Shown in pieces: positions 33,464-42,718 of a DNA stretch of 64,000 bases. The stretch's first letter is position 1. Every line of letters starts with the position of its first letter. The stretch lies in assembly GCA_023957975.1 (NCBI GenBank), contig JAMLGM010000005.1, forward strand, positions 1 through 64,000, written 5' to 3'. The notes under the pieces were generated by a model. That model had not been told where the DNA came from. It worked only from the letters and a program-made list of their open reading frames with translations, and ran no database searches. The translations under genes were made by a program, and so were the position numbers. The DNA comes from Microthrixaceae bacterium (GTDB lineage Bacteria; Actinomycetota; Acidimicrobiia; Acidimicrobiales; Microtrichaceae).

Positions 33464-35614
33464 GTGACCGCACAGCTCGCCATCGAGTCACCGCCCGCCG
33501 GTGCCCCGCGCCTGCGGCGGCCGCGCTACCTGCCGGCGCTCGACGGTCTTCGCGGCTTTGCCGTCGCGGCGGTCGTCGCGTATCACCTCGGTTGGCTCCC
33601 CGGGGGCTTTCTCGGCGTCGACCTGTTCTTCGTGCTCAGCGGGTTTCTGATCACCCGCATCATCACCGCCGAGATCGCCAGCACGAACTCGTTGAACCTC
33701 CGCCGGTTCTGGGCGCGGCGTTTTCGCCGGCTCGCCCCATCGCTGTTCATCGTGTTGGGTTCGGTCGGCGCGTACGTCGCCATCGCCGGCCCGAACGAGC
33801 GGCCGGTGGGAATCGGTCGCCAGTTCGCCGCCGCGTTCACATGGACCTCGAACTGGGAACAACTGTTGGGCAGCGGGTACTGGACGAGCTACGGCGCGCC
33901 CTCGCCGCTTCGTCACCTGTGGTCGTTGGCCATCGAGGAGCAGTTCTACCTCGTGTTTCCGGTCATCGTGATCATGCTCTACCGCTGGGCGAGAAACCCC
34001 CGTGCGGTGGCGTTCCTGCTGGCGGTGGCGGCGACCGTCACCTCCGCGTGGGCACTGTTTCTGGTCGCGACCGACGCCCCGACCGACCGCGTGTATCTCG
34101 GCACCGACACCCGCATCGGTGCCCTGTTGATCGGTGCCGCTGCCGCGCTGTGGATCGCACGAGGTCTGCCCCGCTTCGTGCAATCACGCTGGATGGGCGC
34201 GATCGTCGTAGTCTCCTCCATCGTCTCGGTCGTGTTGTGGGCGACGTTGTCGTTCGACCGGATCAACCTTGCGAAGTGGGCGCTGTTGTTGGTGAGCGGA
34301 ATCTGCTCGCTGATGCTGGTTCTCGCTTGTGCACGTCGCAACACCAACGACTGGTTCCACCGACTCATGACCCTGCGGCCGCTTCGGCGGCTCGGAATGA
34401 TCTCCTATGCCCTCTACCTGGTCCACTGGCCGATCCACATCTGGCTCGGTTCCTCCGCCCCCGAAACCTCACCGACCGTGCGCGGCCTGATCGTCGTCGC
34501 GCTCAGCGTTCCGATCGCGGCGGTGTTGACCTCGCTGGTCGAACAGCCCATCCGGCTTCGCTCGTTCACCAGCATCAAGTCGTTCGCCCCGCTGGCCGCG
34601 ACCGCGGCGGTGGTGATCGGCGCCGCCGGGGTGGGCGCAGTGATGACCTCCTCGTCGACGCCGACCCAGCGCCTCCTCGTGGCAGCGCCGAGCGACACCA
34701 TGTCGACCCCGATGGGCAATGACGTCGACAGCGACCTGAACAGCGCGGCGAGCGCCACCACCGATGCCCAACCCACCGACCCGAACGCGGCCGTCGCAGG
34801 CGCCACGAGCGTCGCCGACCCGGCAACACCGCTCGACGAATCCGAGGCGCCGGCACCCGACTCGACACCGGCGGGCGGCCAGGCGATTGCGGCGCCGGCG
34901 AGCAACCCGTCGACCACCCCGACGCCCACTCCACGGCTGTTGATGCTCGGCGACTCGGTTGCGGCCGGCATCCAACGCGACTTCCTCGCCTCGGCCAAGA
35001 CCGCGGGCATACCGGCGCTGTCCCATTCGATGATCGGCTGCGGAATCGCCGGATTCGGCGACGGACTTCGCCTGGCGAACAAGACGCCCGTCGCTCCCAC
35101 CCGCAACTGCACCGCGTGGCGCAACGCCTGGCGCAGCACCATCGAAGGGTTCGCTCCGACCGACGTGATCGTCATCCGATCGACCGTCTATTTCGAGGAG
35201 GTCAACGTCGGGGGCGCTTGGCATCCGGTGTGCTCGAGCAGCTATCACGACTTCTATCGCGACCATGTCATCGCCGAGATCGACGAGATCGCGTCGCAGG
35301 GTGCCCGGGTCGCGTTGGCGAACATCGCCTACAACCGCTCCAAGATGCTGGTCATGTCCGGCGAGGATGCGGTACGCCGCAACGACGCCAACATCGACTG
35401 TTTGAACGCAGCGCTGCGCGACGCCATCGCCGCCCGGCCCGACTCCGCTCGGCTGCTCGACCTCGCCGCCTGGGTGTGTCCGAACGGCCAGTGTCCGACC
35501 GGCGACGAAGCGACCCGGATGCGGCCCGACGGGGTCCATTTCGAAAACGGTGGTGCGGTGCTGATGGCCAATTGGGTCGTCGAGGCGACGCGACGAAGCA
35601 TCCCCGCCGGCTGA
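33464..35614 (+). CDS. Membrane acyltransferase 3 fused to an SGNH hydrolase domain (OafA-like)
   Basis: 716 residues. Residues about 15-390 form an acyltransferase-3 domain with about ten membrane helices; YLPALDGLRGFAVAAVVAYH carries the catalytic His, and GGFLGVDLFFVLSGFLIT is diagnostic. A long Ala/Thr/Asp/Pro linker (about 395-490) follows. A C-terminal SGNH domain has LGDSVAAG near 493 and DGVHF near 690. Such fusions O-acylate extracytoplasmic polysaccharides. The GTG at 33464 is taken as start. It runs 46 bp after serC. The target glycan is unknown. Confidence 0.9.
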   Translation: MTAQLAIESPPAGAPRLRRPRYLPALDGLRGFAVAAVVAYHLGWLPGGFLGVDLFFVLSGFLITRIITAEIASTNSLNLRRFWARRFRRLAPSLFIVLGSVGAYVAIAGPNERPVGIGRQFAAAFTWTSNWEQLLGSGYWTSYGAPSPLRHLWSLAIEEQFYLVFPVIVIMLYRWARNPRAVAFLLAVAATVTSAWALFLVATDAPTDRVYLGTDTRIGALLIGAAAALWIARGLPRFVQSRWMGAIVVVSSIVSVVLWATLSFDRINLAKWALLLVSGICSLMLVLACARRNTNDWFHRLMTLRPLRRLGMISYALYLVHWPIHIWLGSSAPETSPTVRGLIVVALSVPIAAVLTSLVEQPIRLRSFTSIKSFAPLAATAAVVIGAAGVGAVMTSSSTPTQRLLVAAPSDTMSTPMGNDVDSDLNSAASATTDAQPTDPNAAVAGATSVADPATPLDESEAPAPDSTPAGGQAIAAPASNPSTTPTPTPRLLMLGDSVAAGIQRDFLASAKTAGIPALSHSMIGCGIAGFGDGLRLANKTPVAPTRNCTAWRNAWRSTIEGFAPTDVIVIRSTVYFEEVNVGGAWHPVCSSSYHDFYRDHVIAEIDEIASQGARVALANIAYNRSKMLVMSGEDAVRRNDANIDCLNAALRDAIAARPDSARLLDLAAWVCPNGQCPTGDEATRMRPDGVHFENGGAVLMANWVVEATRRSIPAG

Positions 35615-35654
35615 TTCCCGCCGTGACGGTGGTCACACTGGCAGACTGTTGGCC

Positions 35655-37415
35655 ATGTTGACCTTTCAGGAGATCACCGCGCAGCTCACCGCCCCCGGCG
35701 CTCAGTTCGAAACGACGACCGAGCTCATCGACGGCATCGAACAGACCGTTTACACCAACCGGTTCGGGTCGCTGCGCGAGGTCGCCCAGTTCTCACAACT
35801 CGCCCACGGGCCGAAGGAATTCATCGTCTACGGCGATCGACGAATCACCTTCGGCGAGTTCTTCGACCAGGCGAACGCGGTGTCGGCCGCTCTCCAATCG
35901 GCCGGAGTGGCCAAGGGCGACCGGGTAGCGGTCCTCGCGCAGAACTGCCCGGAATGGTGCCTGACGTTCTGGGGCACGGTCGACATCGGCAGCGTCCTGG
36001 TCGGCCTCAACGGTTGGTGGACCAACGACGAGATCCTCTACGGCCTCGAAGACTCCGGCGCCAAGGTGCTCGTGGCCGACCGCAAGCGATTCGAACGGAT
36101 CAAAGACGATGTCGATCGTCTCGACTTCCTCGAGCGGGTCTACCTGATCGACTGCGACCCCGCCGAGGTCACCCCGGCCGGTTCCGACGGAGCAAAGCTC
36201 TACCGATTCGCAGACCTGCTGACACCGACCGCTGGGTCCGCTCCAGGCGCAACCACCATTGCCGACATCGCGATCGACGAAGCCGACTACGCGGTCATCT
36301 TCTACACCTCGGGAACGACGGGTCGCCCGAAAGGCGCCATCAGCACCCACCGCTCGATGGTCTGCAACCTGCAAAACACGGTGTTCGTCGTCACCGCATC
36401 GGCGGCGCTCCTTGCGGCGAACCATCCCGATCAGGCAGCGGCGGCGTCCTCCGGCGGAGACCAACCGGTCGCGCTGTTCACCTCGCCGCTGTTTCACGTC
36501 TCCGGTTGTCACACCTCCATGGTCGTGGGCGCCCTCGCCGGCATGCGCCTGGCGATGATCGAGGGCAAGTTCGAACCCGACAAGGCGCTCGAACTGATCG
36601 AGCGCGAGCGGGCCTCGACCTGGTCGACCGTGCCGACCATGGTGTGGCGGGTCTGCGAGTCGCCGAACCGGCACTACTTCGACACGTCGACGATCACCTC
36701 GGTGGGGTTCGGCGGTTCGCCCTCCGCCGACGAACTGCAGCGCCGCATCCGCGAGACCTTCCCCAACGTCGCCGCCACCACCAACGCCTACGGACTCACC
36801 GAGACCTCCTCGGCCGCCACCGTATTGGTGGGCGACGACGCGTTGAACCGCGCCGATACCGTCGGGCTGCCGATGCCGACGGTGACCCTCGGAATCTCCG
36901 ACGGAAACGCAGGCCTCGCCGCTGCCGGGGCCACGGGCGAGGTGCTCGTCAAGAGTCCCCTGTTGATGGCCGGGTACTGGAACAAGCCCGATGCCACCGC
37001 CTCCACCATCCGCGACGGATGGCTCTACACCGGCGACGTCGGATTCATCGATGACGACGGCTACCTGCACATCACCGACCGCTCGAAGGACATGATCATC
37101 CGCGGCGGCGAGAACGTCTACTGCGTCGAGATCGAGAACTGCCTCGTCGAACACCCCAGAATTGCCGATGCCGCCATCATCGGCGTGCCCCACGACGGCC
37201 TCGGCGAGGAGGTCAAGGCCGTGATCGAGGTCGTGGGCGGTGAGACCCTCGATGCCGACGAGGTGCGTGCCTGGGTCGCCGAGCGCCTCGCTCCGTTCAA
37301 GGTTCCGACCTACGTCGAGTTCCACGACGGCAAGCTGCCCCGGAATGCGTCGGGCAAGCTGTTGAAGAACATCCTGCGAGGCAGCGGCGAGGTCTCGATG
37401 GCGGAGACGATGTGA
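35655..37415 (+). CDS. Class I adenylate-forming enzyme (acyl-CoA synthetase)
   Basis: 586 residues. ANL-superfamily motifs are complete: FYTSGTTGRPKGA near 216, AYGLTETSS, DGWLYTGDVG, ITDRSKDMIIRGGENVY and PRNASGKLLK with the catalytic lysine. It activates a carboxylic acid as an adenylate and passes it to CoA; the substrate is not evident. The ATG at 35655 is preferred over a TTG two codons upstream. It ends in a 4-bp overlap with a small gene. Confidence 0.9.
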   Translation: MLTFQEITAQLTAPGAQFETTTELIDGIEQTVYTNRFGSLREVAQFSQLAHGPKEFIVYGDRRITFGEFFDQANAVSAALQSAGVAKGDRVAVLAQNCPEWCLTFWGTVDIGSVLVGLNGWWTNDEILYGLEDSGAKVLVADRKRFERIKDDVDRLDFLERVYLIDCDPAEVTPAGSDGAKLYRFADLLTPTAGSAPGATTIADIAIDEADYAVIFYTSGTTGRPKGAISTHRSMVCNLQNTVFVVTASAALLAANHPDQAAAASSGGDQPVALFTSPLFHVSGCHTSMVVGALAGMRLAMIEGKFEPDKALELIERERASTWSTVPTMVWRVCESPNRHYFDTSTITSVGFGGSPSADELQRRIRETFPNVAATTNAYGLTETSSAATVLVGDDALNRADTVGLPMPTVTLGISDGNAGLAAAGATGEVLVKSPLLMAGYWNKPDATASTIRDGWLYTGDVGFIDDDGYLHITDRSKDMIIRGGENVYCVEIENCLVEHPRIADAAIIGVPHDGLGEEVKAVIEVVGGETLDADEVRAWVAERLAPFKVPTYVEFHDGKLPRNASGKLLKNILRGSGEVSMAETM

Positions 37416-37651
37416 GCGATCAACCCCCGCTGCCGGATGGCAGCTACGACGTGTTCATCGTCGACGCCATGGCGCACCCCGACGACGAACAGCGGGTCGC
37501 CGGGGTGGAAATCACTATCACCGCCGGCGAACACAAGGGCGCGTCATTCGCCCTCGCCGCGACCGGTTTAGCCGGCAGCGACATCGAACTGATCGGCCTG
37601 CCGGCCACGCTCACCGTCGTCGAGGGTGAACCGAAGCTCACCCTCGACTGA
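37412..37651 (+). CDS. Small hypothetical protein coupled to the acyl-CoA synthetase
   Basis: 79 residues from a GTG overlapping the preceding stop (GTGA). The sequence is acidic and beta-rich (GSYDVFIVDAMAHPDDE, GVEITITAGEHKGASFALA) with no signal peptide or known motif. The coupling and reasonable composition support a real gene. Function unknown. Confidence 0.65.
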   Translation: MSDQPPLPDGSYDVFIVDAMAHPDDEQRVAGVEITITAGEHKGASFALAATGLAGSDIELIGLPATLTVVEGEPKLTLD

Positions 37652-37664
37652 CGGCGCTGTACTG

Positions 37665-38975
37665 CTACTTCGCCGCGGCGAAGCCCACCTCGAGGTCGGC
37701 GAGGATGTCGTCGATGGTTTCGAGGCCGACCGACAGGCGGATGAGCCCCGGGGTCACCGACGAGGCCGCTTGTTCCTCGGGGGTGAGCTGGCTGTGGGTG
37801 GTCGAGGCCGGGTGAATCGCCAACGAACGAACATCGCCGATGTTGGCGACGTGGCTGTGCAGCCTGAGCGAGTCGACGAAGCTGCGCCCGGCCTCGCGAC
37901 CGCCCTCGATCTCGAACGCGAGCACCGAGCCGAAGCCGCGCCCCTCGAAGTACTTCTCGGCACGCTTGTGCCACGGTGAGGAGTCGAGCCCGCTGTAGTT
38001 CACGCTGCGGACCTGCGGGTGCCGAACGAGGAAGTCCGCCACCGTCTGGGCGTTCTCGAAATGACGCTCCATGCGGAGGCTGAGCGTCTCGACCCCCTGC
38101 AGCGTCAAGAACGCGTTGAACGGCGAGGTGGCGGGGCCCAGGTCTCGAAGCAGTTGCACGCGAGCCTTGACCGTGTACGCACCGGCGCCGAGCGCCGGGT
38201 GGAAGGCGAGGCCGTGATAGGACGGATCGGGGTCGATCATGCCGCGGTGTTTGCCGTGTGCGGTGTAGTCGAAGCTTCCGCCCTCGATGATGGCGCCACC
38301 GATCGAGGTGGCGTGGCCGCCGATGAACTTGGTGGTCGAGTGAACGACGATGTCGGCGCCCCACTTGATCGGGTTGATGCCATAGGGCGACGGCACGGTG
38401 TTGTCGACGATGAGCGGAACCCCGAGTTCATGGGCGAGCGTCGAGATGCCCTCGATGTCGAACACGTCGTTTCGAGGGTTGGCGAGCACCTCACCGAAGT
38501 ACGCCCGGGTGTTCTCCTTGGTGGCGTCGCGCCATTGATCGAGGTCGTGGGGATCCTCGACGAAGGTCACCTCGATGCCGAGCTTGGGCAGGGTGTGATG
38601 CAACAGGTTGTAGGTTCCGCCGTACAGCGAAGGCGACGCCACGAGGTGCTCCCCCGCCTCCACGATGTTGAGGATGGCCAGCGTCGCAGCCGACTGCCCC
38701 GAGGCCACCGCAAGCGCGCCGGGCAGCCCGACCGCCGTGGTGAGCGCCCCTTCGAGCGAGGCGAGTCGGGCCTCGAGAACGCCCTGGGTGGGGTTCATGA
38801 GACGGGTGTAGATGTTGCCGATCTCGCTGAGCGCGAAAAGGTTGGCCGCATGATCGGAGTCACGGAACTGATAGGAGGTCGTCTGATAGATCGGCACGAC
38901 CGTCGCGCCAGTGGTCGGATCCGGCTCCTGACCGGCGTGGATCTGCCGGGTCTCGAAACCCCATGACTCGCTCAT
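37665..38975 (-). CDS. metY: O-acetylhomoserine aminocarboxypropyltransferase (sulfhydrylase)
   Basis: 436 residues, Cys/Met-metabolism PLP family. It begins MSESWGFETRQIHAGQEPD; the PLP lysine is in VVHSTTKFIGGHATSIGG. The length and the insertion region fit the MetY subgroup, which makes homocysteine from O-acetylhomoserine and sulfide. The ATG at 38975 has GAGGAG 6 nt upstream. The frame stays open for 52 further codons, but those translate the 16-bp tandem array and are rejected. Confidence 0.92.
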   Translation of the reverse strand: MSESWGFETRQIHAGQEPDPTTGATVVPIYQTTSYQFRDSDHAANLFALSEIGNIYTRLMNPTQGVLEARLASLEGALTTAVGLPGALAVASGQSAATLAILNIVEAGEHLVASPSLYGGTYNLLHHTLPKLGIEVTFVEDPHDLDQWRDATKENTRAYFGEVLANPRNDVFDIEGISTLAHELGVPLIVDNTVPSPYGINPIKWGADIVVHSTTKFIGGHATSIGGAIIEGGSFDYTAHGKHRGMIDPDPSYHGLAFHPALGAGAYTVKARVQLLRDLGPATSPFNAFLTLQGVETLSLRMERHFENAQTVADFLVRHPQVRSVNYSGLDSSPWHKRAEKYFEGRGFGSVLAFEIEGGREAGRSFVDSLRLHSHVANIGDVRSLAIHPASTTHSQLTPEEQAASSVTPGLIRLSVGLETIDDILADLEVGFAAAK

Positions 38976-38985
38976 TTGCACTCCT

Positions 38986-39090
38986 CGTTGAGTAGGTCTT
39001 CGTTGAGTAGGTCTGTCGTTGAGTAGGTCTGTCGTTGAGTAGGTCTGTCGTTGAGTAGGTCTGTCGTTGAGTAGGTCTGTCGTTGAATAG
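38986..39090 (-). repeat. 16-bp tandem array in the metY 5' region
   Basis: On the plus strand the unit is CGTTGAGTAGGTCTGT. One 15-bp unit (38986-39000) is followed by five identical 16-bp units (39001-39080) and a degenerate seventh. It ends 11 bp before the metY start codon. Units abut with no spacers, so it is not a CRISPR array. Perfect identity of five units suggests recent expansion and likely length variation between strains. Confidence 0.92.
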
Positions 39091-39161
39091 ACCGCTGTGA
39101 CGAGCACCCTAGGTTCCCAATTCCCGACCAAACAAGTCGGGTTTAGCTCGGGCAGGTGCCC

Positions 39162-39977
39162 TCACGTGAACCGTGCTCCGCGGTCATCGATCTGCAGCAC
39201 CCTCGCGACCCCTGATGTCGGCAACTTCGCCACCACCCGCAAGCCGTCGCCCGGTTCGACAAAACACGCGACGGTCGGCCCAGAACCGCCGAGCCAGGCC
39301 GCGACAACCCCAGCGGCTCGCATCGCGTCCAGCGCCTCCTGTGATGGCGGCGACATGGCGAGGCGGAGGTCCTGGTGGAGACGGTCGTGCATCGCTTCGC
39401 CGATCGCATCGAGGTCGCCGGCTGCGAGCGCAGCGACGAGCACCGACGCGTGGGCGACGTTGAACACGGCGTCGACAAAGGGCACCATCTCGGGCAGCGC
39501 CGCTCGCGCCTTTCGGGTGGAGGTCACCGTCGTCGGCCACCACACCACGACGTCGAGCGCAGCGCCGAGCGGCACCCGAACCGCGGTCGTGCCCACCGCC
39601 GCGGTGAGGCCACCGAGCATCGAGGCCGCCGCGTTGTCGGGGTGTCCTTCGAGTTCGATCGCGAGCTCCAAGGCTCGAGCGCGGACCTGCGCCTCGGATT
39701 CTGCATCGCCGGTTTCCTCCACCCCGAGCAGGGCACCCGCCACGCGTGCTGCACCGGAAAAGCCGAGGCCGCGCCCTGGAGGGATCGGCGAGCGCCACCA
39801 CAGCGGCCTCGAACCGCCGGCGCGCTGATACGCGACCACCAGCGGATGGCGGTCGTCTGCCTGAAGCAACGACTCACCCGGCTCGGTCGACGCGATGAAC
39901 GGCAGAGTCAGCGCGAGCCCGAGGCTGTCGAAACCGGGGCCGAGGTTGGCGGACGACGCCGAGACGCTCACTCGCAT
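39162..39977 (-). CDS. thrB: Homoserine kinase (GHMP family)
   Basis: 271 residues. GHMP signatures are in order: ASSANLGPGFDSLGLAL (5' end), the phosphate-binding loop IPPGRGLGFSGAA, and the C-terminal GGSGPTVACF. It phosphorylates homoserine for threonine synthesis, drawing on the same precursor as metY next door. It is slightly short for the family. The ATG has a TAGCGT box 6 nt upstream. Confidence 0.88.
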   Translation of the reverse strand: MRVSVSASSANLGPGFDSLGLALTLPFIASTEPGESLLQADDRHPLVVAYQRAGGSRPLWWRSPIPPGRGLGFSGAARVAGALLGVEETGDAESEAQVRARALELAIELEGHPDNAAASMLGGLTAAVGTTAVRVPLGAALDVVVWWPTTVTSTRKARAALPEMVPFVDAVFNVAHASVLVAALAAGDLDAIGEAMHDRLHQDLRLAMSPPSQEALDAMRAAGVVAAWLGGSGPTVACFVEPGDGLRVVAKLPTSGVARVLQIDDRGARFT

Positions 39978-39983
39978 GGCTCC

Positions 39984-39989
39984 ACGCTA
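39984..39989 (-). promoter_or_regulatory. -10 box of thrB, leaderless
   Basis: TAGCGT on the minus strand, 6 nt before the ATG at 39977. Confidence 0.6.
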
Positions 39990-40067
39990 CCGGTCTCTTC
40001 CGACATCGATTCTCGATATCTCCTGGCACACTGGCGGACGTGAGAATCGTGGAGCACGGGTGATGGC

Positions 40068-40562
40068 GTGAAGGTCGAAACCCCCTTGGGAACCTGGGTG
40101 GTTCGTCGTCGGTGGGTGCCGCGACAGCTCGGAAACGACAGCTACTGGTCCCGCTTTCGGAGCCGGAACTCCAAGGCGCGGCGCCGAATGAGCGAGGGCG
40201 CGGACCTACTCGATGCCGGCGACGGGTGCCTTCCCGACCTCGGCGAGGGGATCGCCATCGCGCTCCTCGTGATCGCCGCGGCGTTGTTGTTCATCTTCCT
40301 CGGGATCCCGCTGCTGATTGCGCTCGGCGAACTCGCCTTGCTGCTCGTCCTGTTCGTGATCGGCGTCGTCACCAAGGTCGTGTTTCGACGCCCCTGGACC
40401 GTCGAGGCGATCGATCACACGGGTGAACGTCACGCCTGGCGGGTGGTGGGCTGGCGGGCGAGCGGCGAGGTGCGCAACCTCGTCGCCGAGCGGGTCACTA
40501 CGACCGGGGCCGTCCCGACGATCGCTGAGGTGTCGATGATGGCCGGGGTCGTCGCCGAGTGA
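40068..40562 (+). CDS. Hypothetical membrane protein
   Basis: 164 residues from a GTG. A basic N-terminal region (about 1-45) precedes a long hydrophobic stretch at about 62-105 (IALLVIAAALLFIFLGIPLLIALGEL) that can form two membrane helices. A soluble C-terminal part follows (RRPWTVEAIDHTGERHAWRVVGW). No family is recognised. It stands alone between thrB and ung. Confidence 0.7.
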   Translation: MKVETPLGTWVVRRRWVPRQLGNDSYWSRFRSRNSKARRRMSEGADLLDAGDGCLPDLGEGIAIALLVIAAALLFIFLGIPLLIALGELALLLVLFVIGVVTKVVFRRPWTVEAIDHTGERHAWRVVGWRASGEVRNLVAERVTTTGAVPTIAEVSMMAGVVAE

Positions 40563-40580
40563 AGGCGGACGTCTCGCGAC

Positions 40581-41237
40581 TCAGCCCAAGCACCACTCGA
40601 TGGGATCTCGTCCGGCCTCGGCGAGTGCCTCGTTCGCTCGACTGAACGGTCGGCTCCCGATGAACCCGTTATGGGCCGAGAGCGGAGACGGATGGGCCGA
40701 TTCGATGACGACGTGTCGCGACGTATCGATCAGCGGCTTCTTTTTGCGCGCATAGGCGCCCCACAAGATGAACACCACCCGCTCTGGTTTGTCCGACACC
40801 GCTGAGATCACGCGGTCGGTGAAGCGTTCCCACCCCTTGTTCGCGTGCGAGCCGGCCTTGTGCGCCCGCACCGTCAACACCGCGTTCAACAACAGCACCC
40901 CCTGGCGAGCCCACGGCTCGAGGTTGCCGTGGGATGGAATCGGGCAGCCCAGGTCGCTGTGGAGCTCCTTGTAGATGTTCACCAACGACGGCGGTGGCTT
41001 CACGCCGTCGGTCACCGAGAAGCACAGCCCGTGCGCCTGCCCCGGACCGTGGTACGGGTCCTGGCCGAGGATCAGCACCTTCGTTTGCGCGTACGGCGTG
41101 AGTCGCAGCGCCGCGAACTCCTGTTCCTGTGGCGGATAGACGACGGTTTGCGAGCGCTCAGCGGCCACGAAAGCTCGAAGTTCCTTCCAGTACCCCTCGT
41201 CGAACTCGCCGCGCAGCACCGGATTCCAGTCGGTCAT
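40581..41237 (-). CDS. ung: Uracil-DNA glycosylase
   Basis: 218 residues. Family 1 UDG motifs: the water-activating loop GQDPYHGPGQAHG with the catalytic Asp at residue 60, and the minor-groove loop HPSPLSAH. It removes uracil from DNA. The start MTDWNPVL is chosen as closest to the family N-terminus; an ATG four codons upstream (41249) is possible and neither has a strong ribosome-binding site. It is divergent from the AraC gene. Confidence 0.95.
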   Translation of the reverse strand: MTDWNPVLRGEFDEGYWKELRAFVAAERSQTVVYPPQEQEFAALRLTPYAQTKVLILGQDPYHGPGQAHGLCFSVTDGVKPPPSLVNIYKELHSDLGCPIPSHGNLEPWARQGVLLLNAVLTVRAHKAGSHANKGWERFTDRVISAVSDKPERVVFILWGAYARKKKPLIDTSRHVVIESAHPSPLSAHNGFIGSRPFSRANEALAEAGRDPIEWCLG

Positions 41238-41286
41238 CACGGTGCCCATTCTGCTTCGACCCGCCACGACGAGCGACACCAGCCGA

Positions 41287-41292
41287 TACCGT
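41287..41292 (+). promoter_or_regulatory. -10 box of the AraC-type gene, leaderless
   Basis: TACCGT 7 nt before the ATG at 41300. Confidence 0.5.
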
Positions 41293-41299
41293 GGCAACG

Positions 41300-42172
41300 A
41301 TGCCCGGATCCGCTCCGACGACGCTCAACGAGATGATCCCCCACCGGCCGCCACCGGCGCTGGCGGGCTACTTCGACTCGATCATCGGGTATCGCATGTC
41401 CGGGTTCCCCGCCGGGGTCCACCTCGGCATGCCGTCTCGTTCCCTCACCGTCATCATCAGCTACGACGATCCACTCCGGTTGCGGATGCATCCCGACACG
41501 GACCATGAAGGCTCGACCCATCTGGCGATGGCGAGCGGCATCCATCCGATCGCCGTCGAAATCGATCACACCGGGAACCAGCACGGCATCCAACTGAACT
41601 TCACACCCCAAGGCGCCCGGGCGTTGTTCGCCATGCCCTCGAAGGAACTCGCCGGCCTTGCGGTCGACCTCGACGACCTGTGGCCGGGGTCGCTGGGGCG
41701 CGACATCTACGACCGAACCGCCGATGTTGCGGGTTGGCCGCAGAGATTCGCCGCGCTCGACGCGGTGCTCCTCGAGGTGCTGCATCGCCACGAGGACCGC
41801 CGTCACGCTGTCCACGCCGCGGCGAGCGACACGTGGGACATCTTGTGTGCCACCGACGGTCGCGCTTCGATCTCCGCGATCGCGAGCGAACTCGGCTGGA
41901 GTCGACGGCTCATCACCGCACGCTTCACCGAGGAATACGGCCTCACCCCCAAGGCCATCGCCGGAGTCTTGCGCTTTCACCGCTCCGTGGAATGGCTACG
42001 TGCCCACCCGACCGGCTCCCTCGCCTATGCAGCCGCGGCGTGTGGGTTTTCCGATCATGCCCACATGACCAGGCAATGGCGCCAAATCTGTCGCACCACG
42101 CCGACGGGATGGCTGCGCGACGAGGTTTTCCCAAACGTTCAAGACACCGCCGCCGACGACATGAGACGCTGA
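41300..42172 (+). CDS. AraC-family transcriptional regulator
   Basis: 290 residues. The N-terminal region (about 1-150) is a sensor domain of the type found with DUF6597-like AraC proteins (PPPALAGYFDSIIGYRMSG). The C-terminal double helix-turn-helix has SISAIASELGWSRRLITARFTEEYG and SLAYAAAACGFSDHAHMTRQWR. It lies 4 bp before a VOC-family gene, so it probably regulates that gene and itself. The ligand is unknown. Confidence 0.88.
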   Translation: MPGSAPTTLNEMIPHRPPPALAGYFDSIIGYRMSGFPAGVHLGMPSRSLTVIISYDDPLRLRMHPDTDHEGSTHLAMASGIHPIAVEIDHTGNQHGIQLNFTPQGARALFAMPSKELAGLAVDLDDLWPGSLGRDIYDRTADVAGWPQRFAALDAVLLEVLHRHEDRRHAVHAAASDTWDILCATDGRASISAIASELGWSRRLITARFTEEYGLTPKAIAGVLRFHRSVEWLRAHPTGSLAYAAAACGFSDHAHMTRQWRQICRTTPTGWLRDEVFPNVQDTAADDMRR

Positions 42173-42176
42173 CCAC

Positions 42177-42656
42177 ATGACCGAACCACGCGACCCGAAA
42201 AGCGAAACCCACCCGAACAACGCAGCCCCGCCGACGGTGTGGGGCAGCCAGAACTACACCGACGCGAACGCCGCGATCGAGTTCCTCACCAACGTCTTCG
42301 GCTTCGAGGCGACGCTCGTCGTCGAGGATCCCGATGACCCTCAGATCATCCACCACGCAGAGCTCTGGTGGCCCGAAGGCGGAGGATTCATGCTCGGCAC
42401 CAGCCAACGCGAGGGATCGGAGTTCTCGACGCTGCCCGGCCGTGTGGGCATGTACGTCGTCACCGCAGATCCGTTCCCCATCTACGACCGATGCGTCGCC
42501 GCCGGAGCCCGAATCGAACGCGAGATGGAGTCGACTCCCTACTGTGCGGCGCAGTTCACCGTGGCCGATCCCGAAGGCAACATGTGGTGCTTTGGAACCT
42601 ACCGAGGCCTCAGCGAACCGGGCGACGCAGGTGCCCGCGTCACCTTCGAGGAATGA
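42177..42656 (+). CDS. VOC-superfamily (glyoxalase/bleomycin-resistance-like) protein
   Basis: 159 residues. It shows the paired beta-alpha-beta-beta-beta modules of the vicinal oxygen chelate fold: NYTDANAAIEFLTNVFGFEA, then VADPEGNMWCFGTYRG at the end. The AraC-VOC gene pair is common in actinobacteria. It could be a PhnB-like protein or a resistance or degradation enzyme; the reaction cannot be named. It is likely cotranscribed with the AraC gene. Confidence 0.85.
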   Translation: MTEPRDPKSETHPNNAAPPTVWGSQNYTDANAAIEFLTNVFGFEATLVVEDPDDPQIIHHAELWWPEGGGFMLGTSQREGSEFSTLPGRVGMYVVTADPFPIYDRCVAAGARIEREMESTPYCAAQFTVADPEGNMWCFGTYRGLSEPGDAGARVTFEE

Positions 42657-42706
42657 ATCGATGCTGAATCAAAGCTGACGGTTCGCGACGGTTTCGACGA
42701 GCGGCC

Positions 42707-42712
42707 TACAGT
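42707..42712 (+). promoter_or_regulatory. -10 box of the broken oxygenase gene
   Basis: TACAGT 6 nt before the GTG at 42719. Confidence 0.5.
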
Positions 42713-42718
42713 CGCTCC

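Noticed and set aside
38986..39090. CRISPR array upstream of metY
   Set aside because: Units are 16 bp and directly abutting with no spacers, and no cas genes are present.
38976..39131. N-terminal extension of metY through the tandem array
   Set aside because: The extension encodes only repeat-derived residues (TDLLNDRPTQR units). The ATG at 38975 has a good ribosome-binding site and the family N-terminus.
38976..39161. SAM or other methionine riboswitch upstream of metY
   Set aside because: The leader is mostly the 16-bp array and shows no SAM-box helices or terminator.
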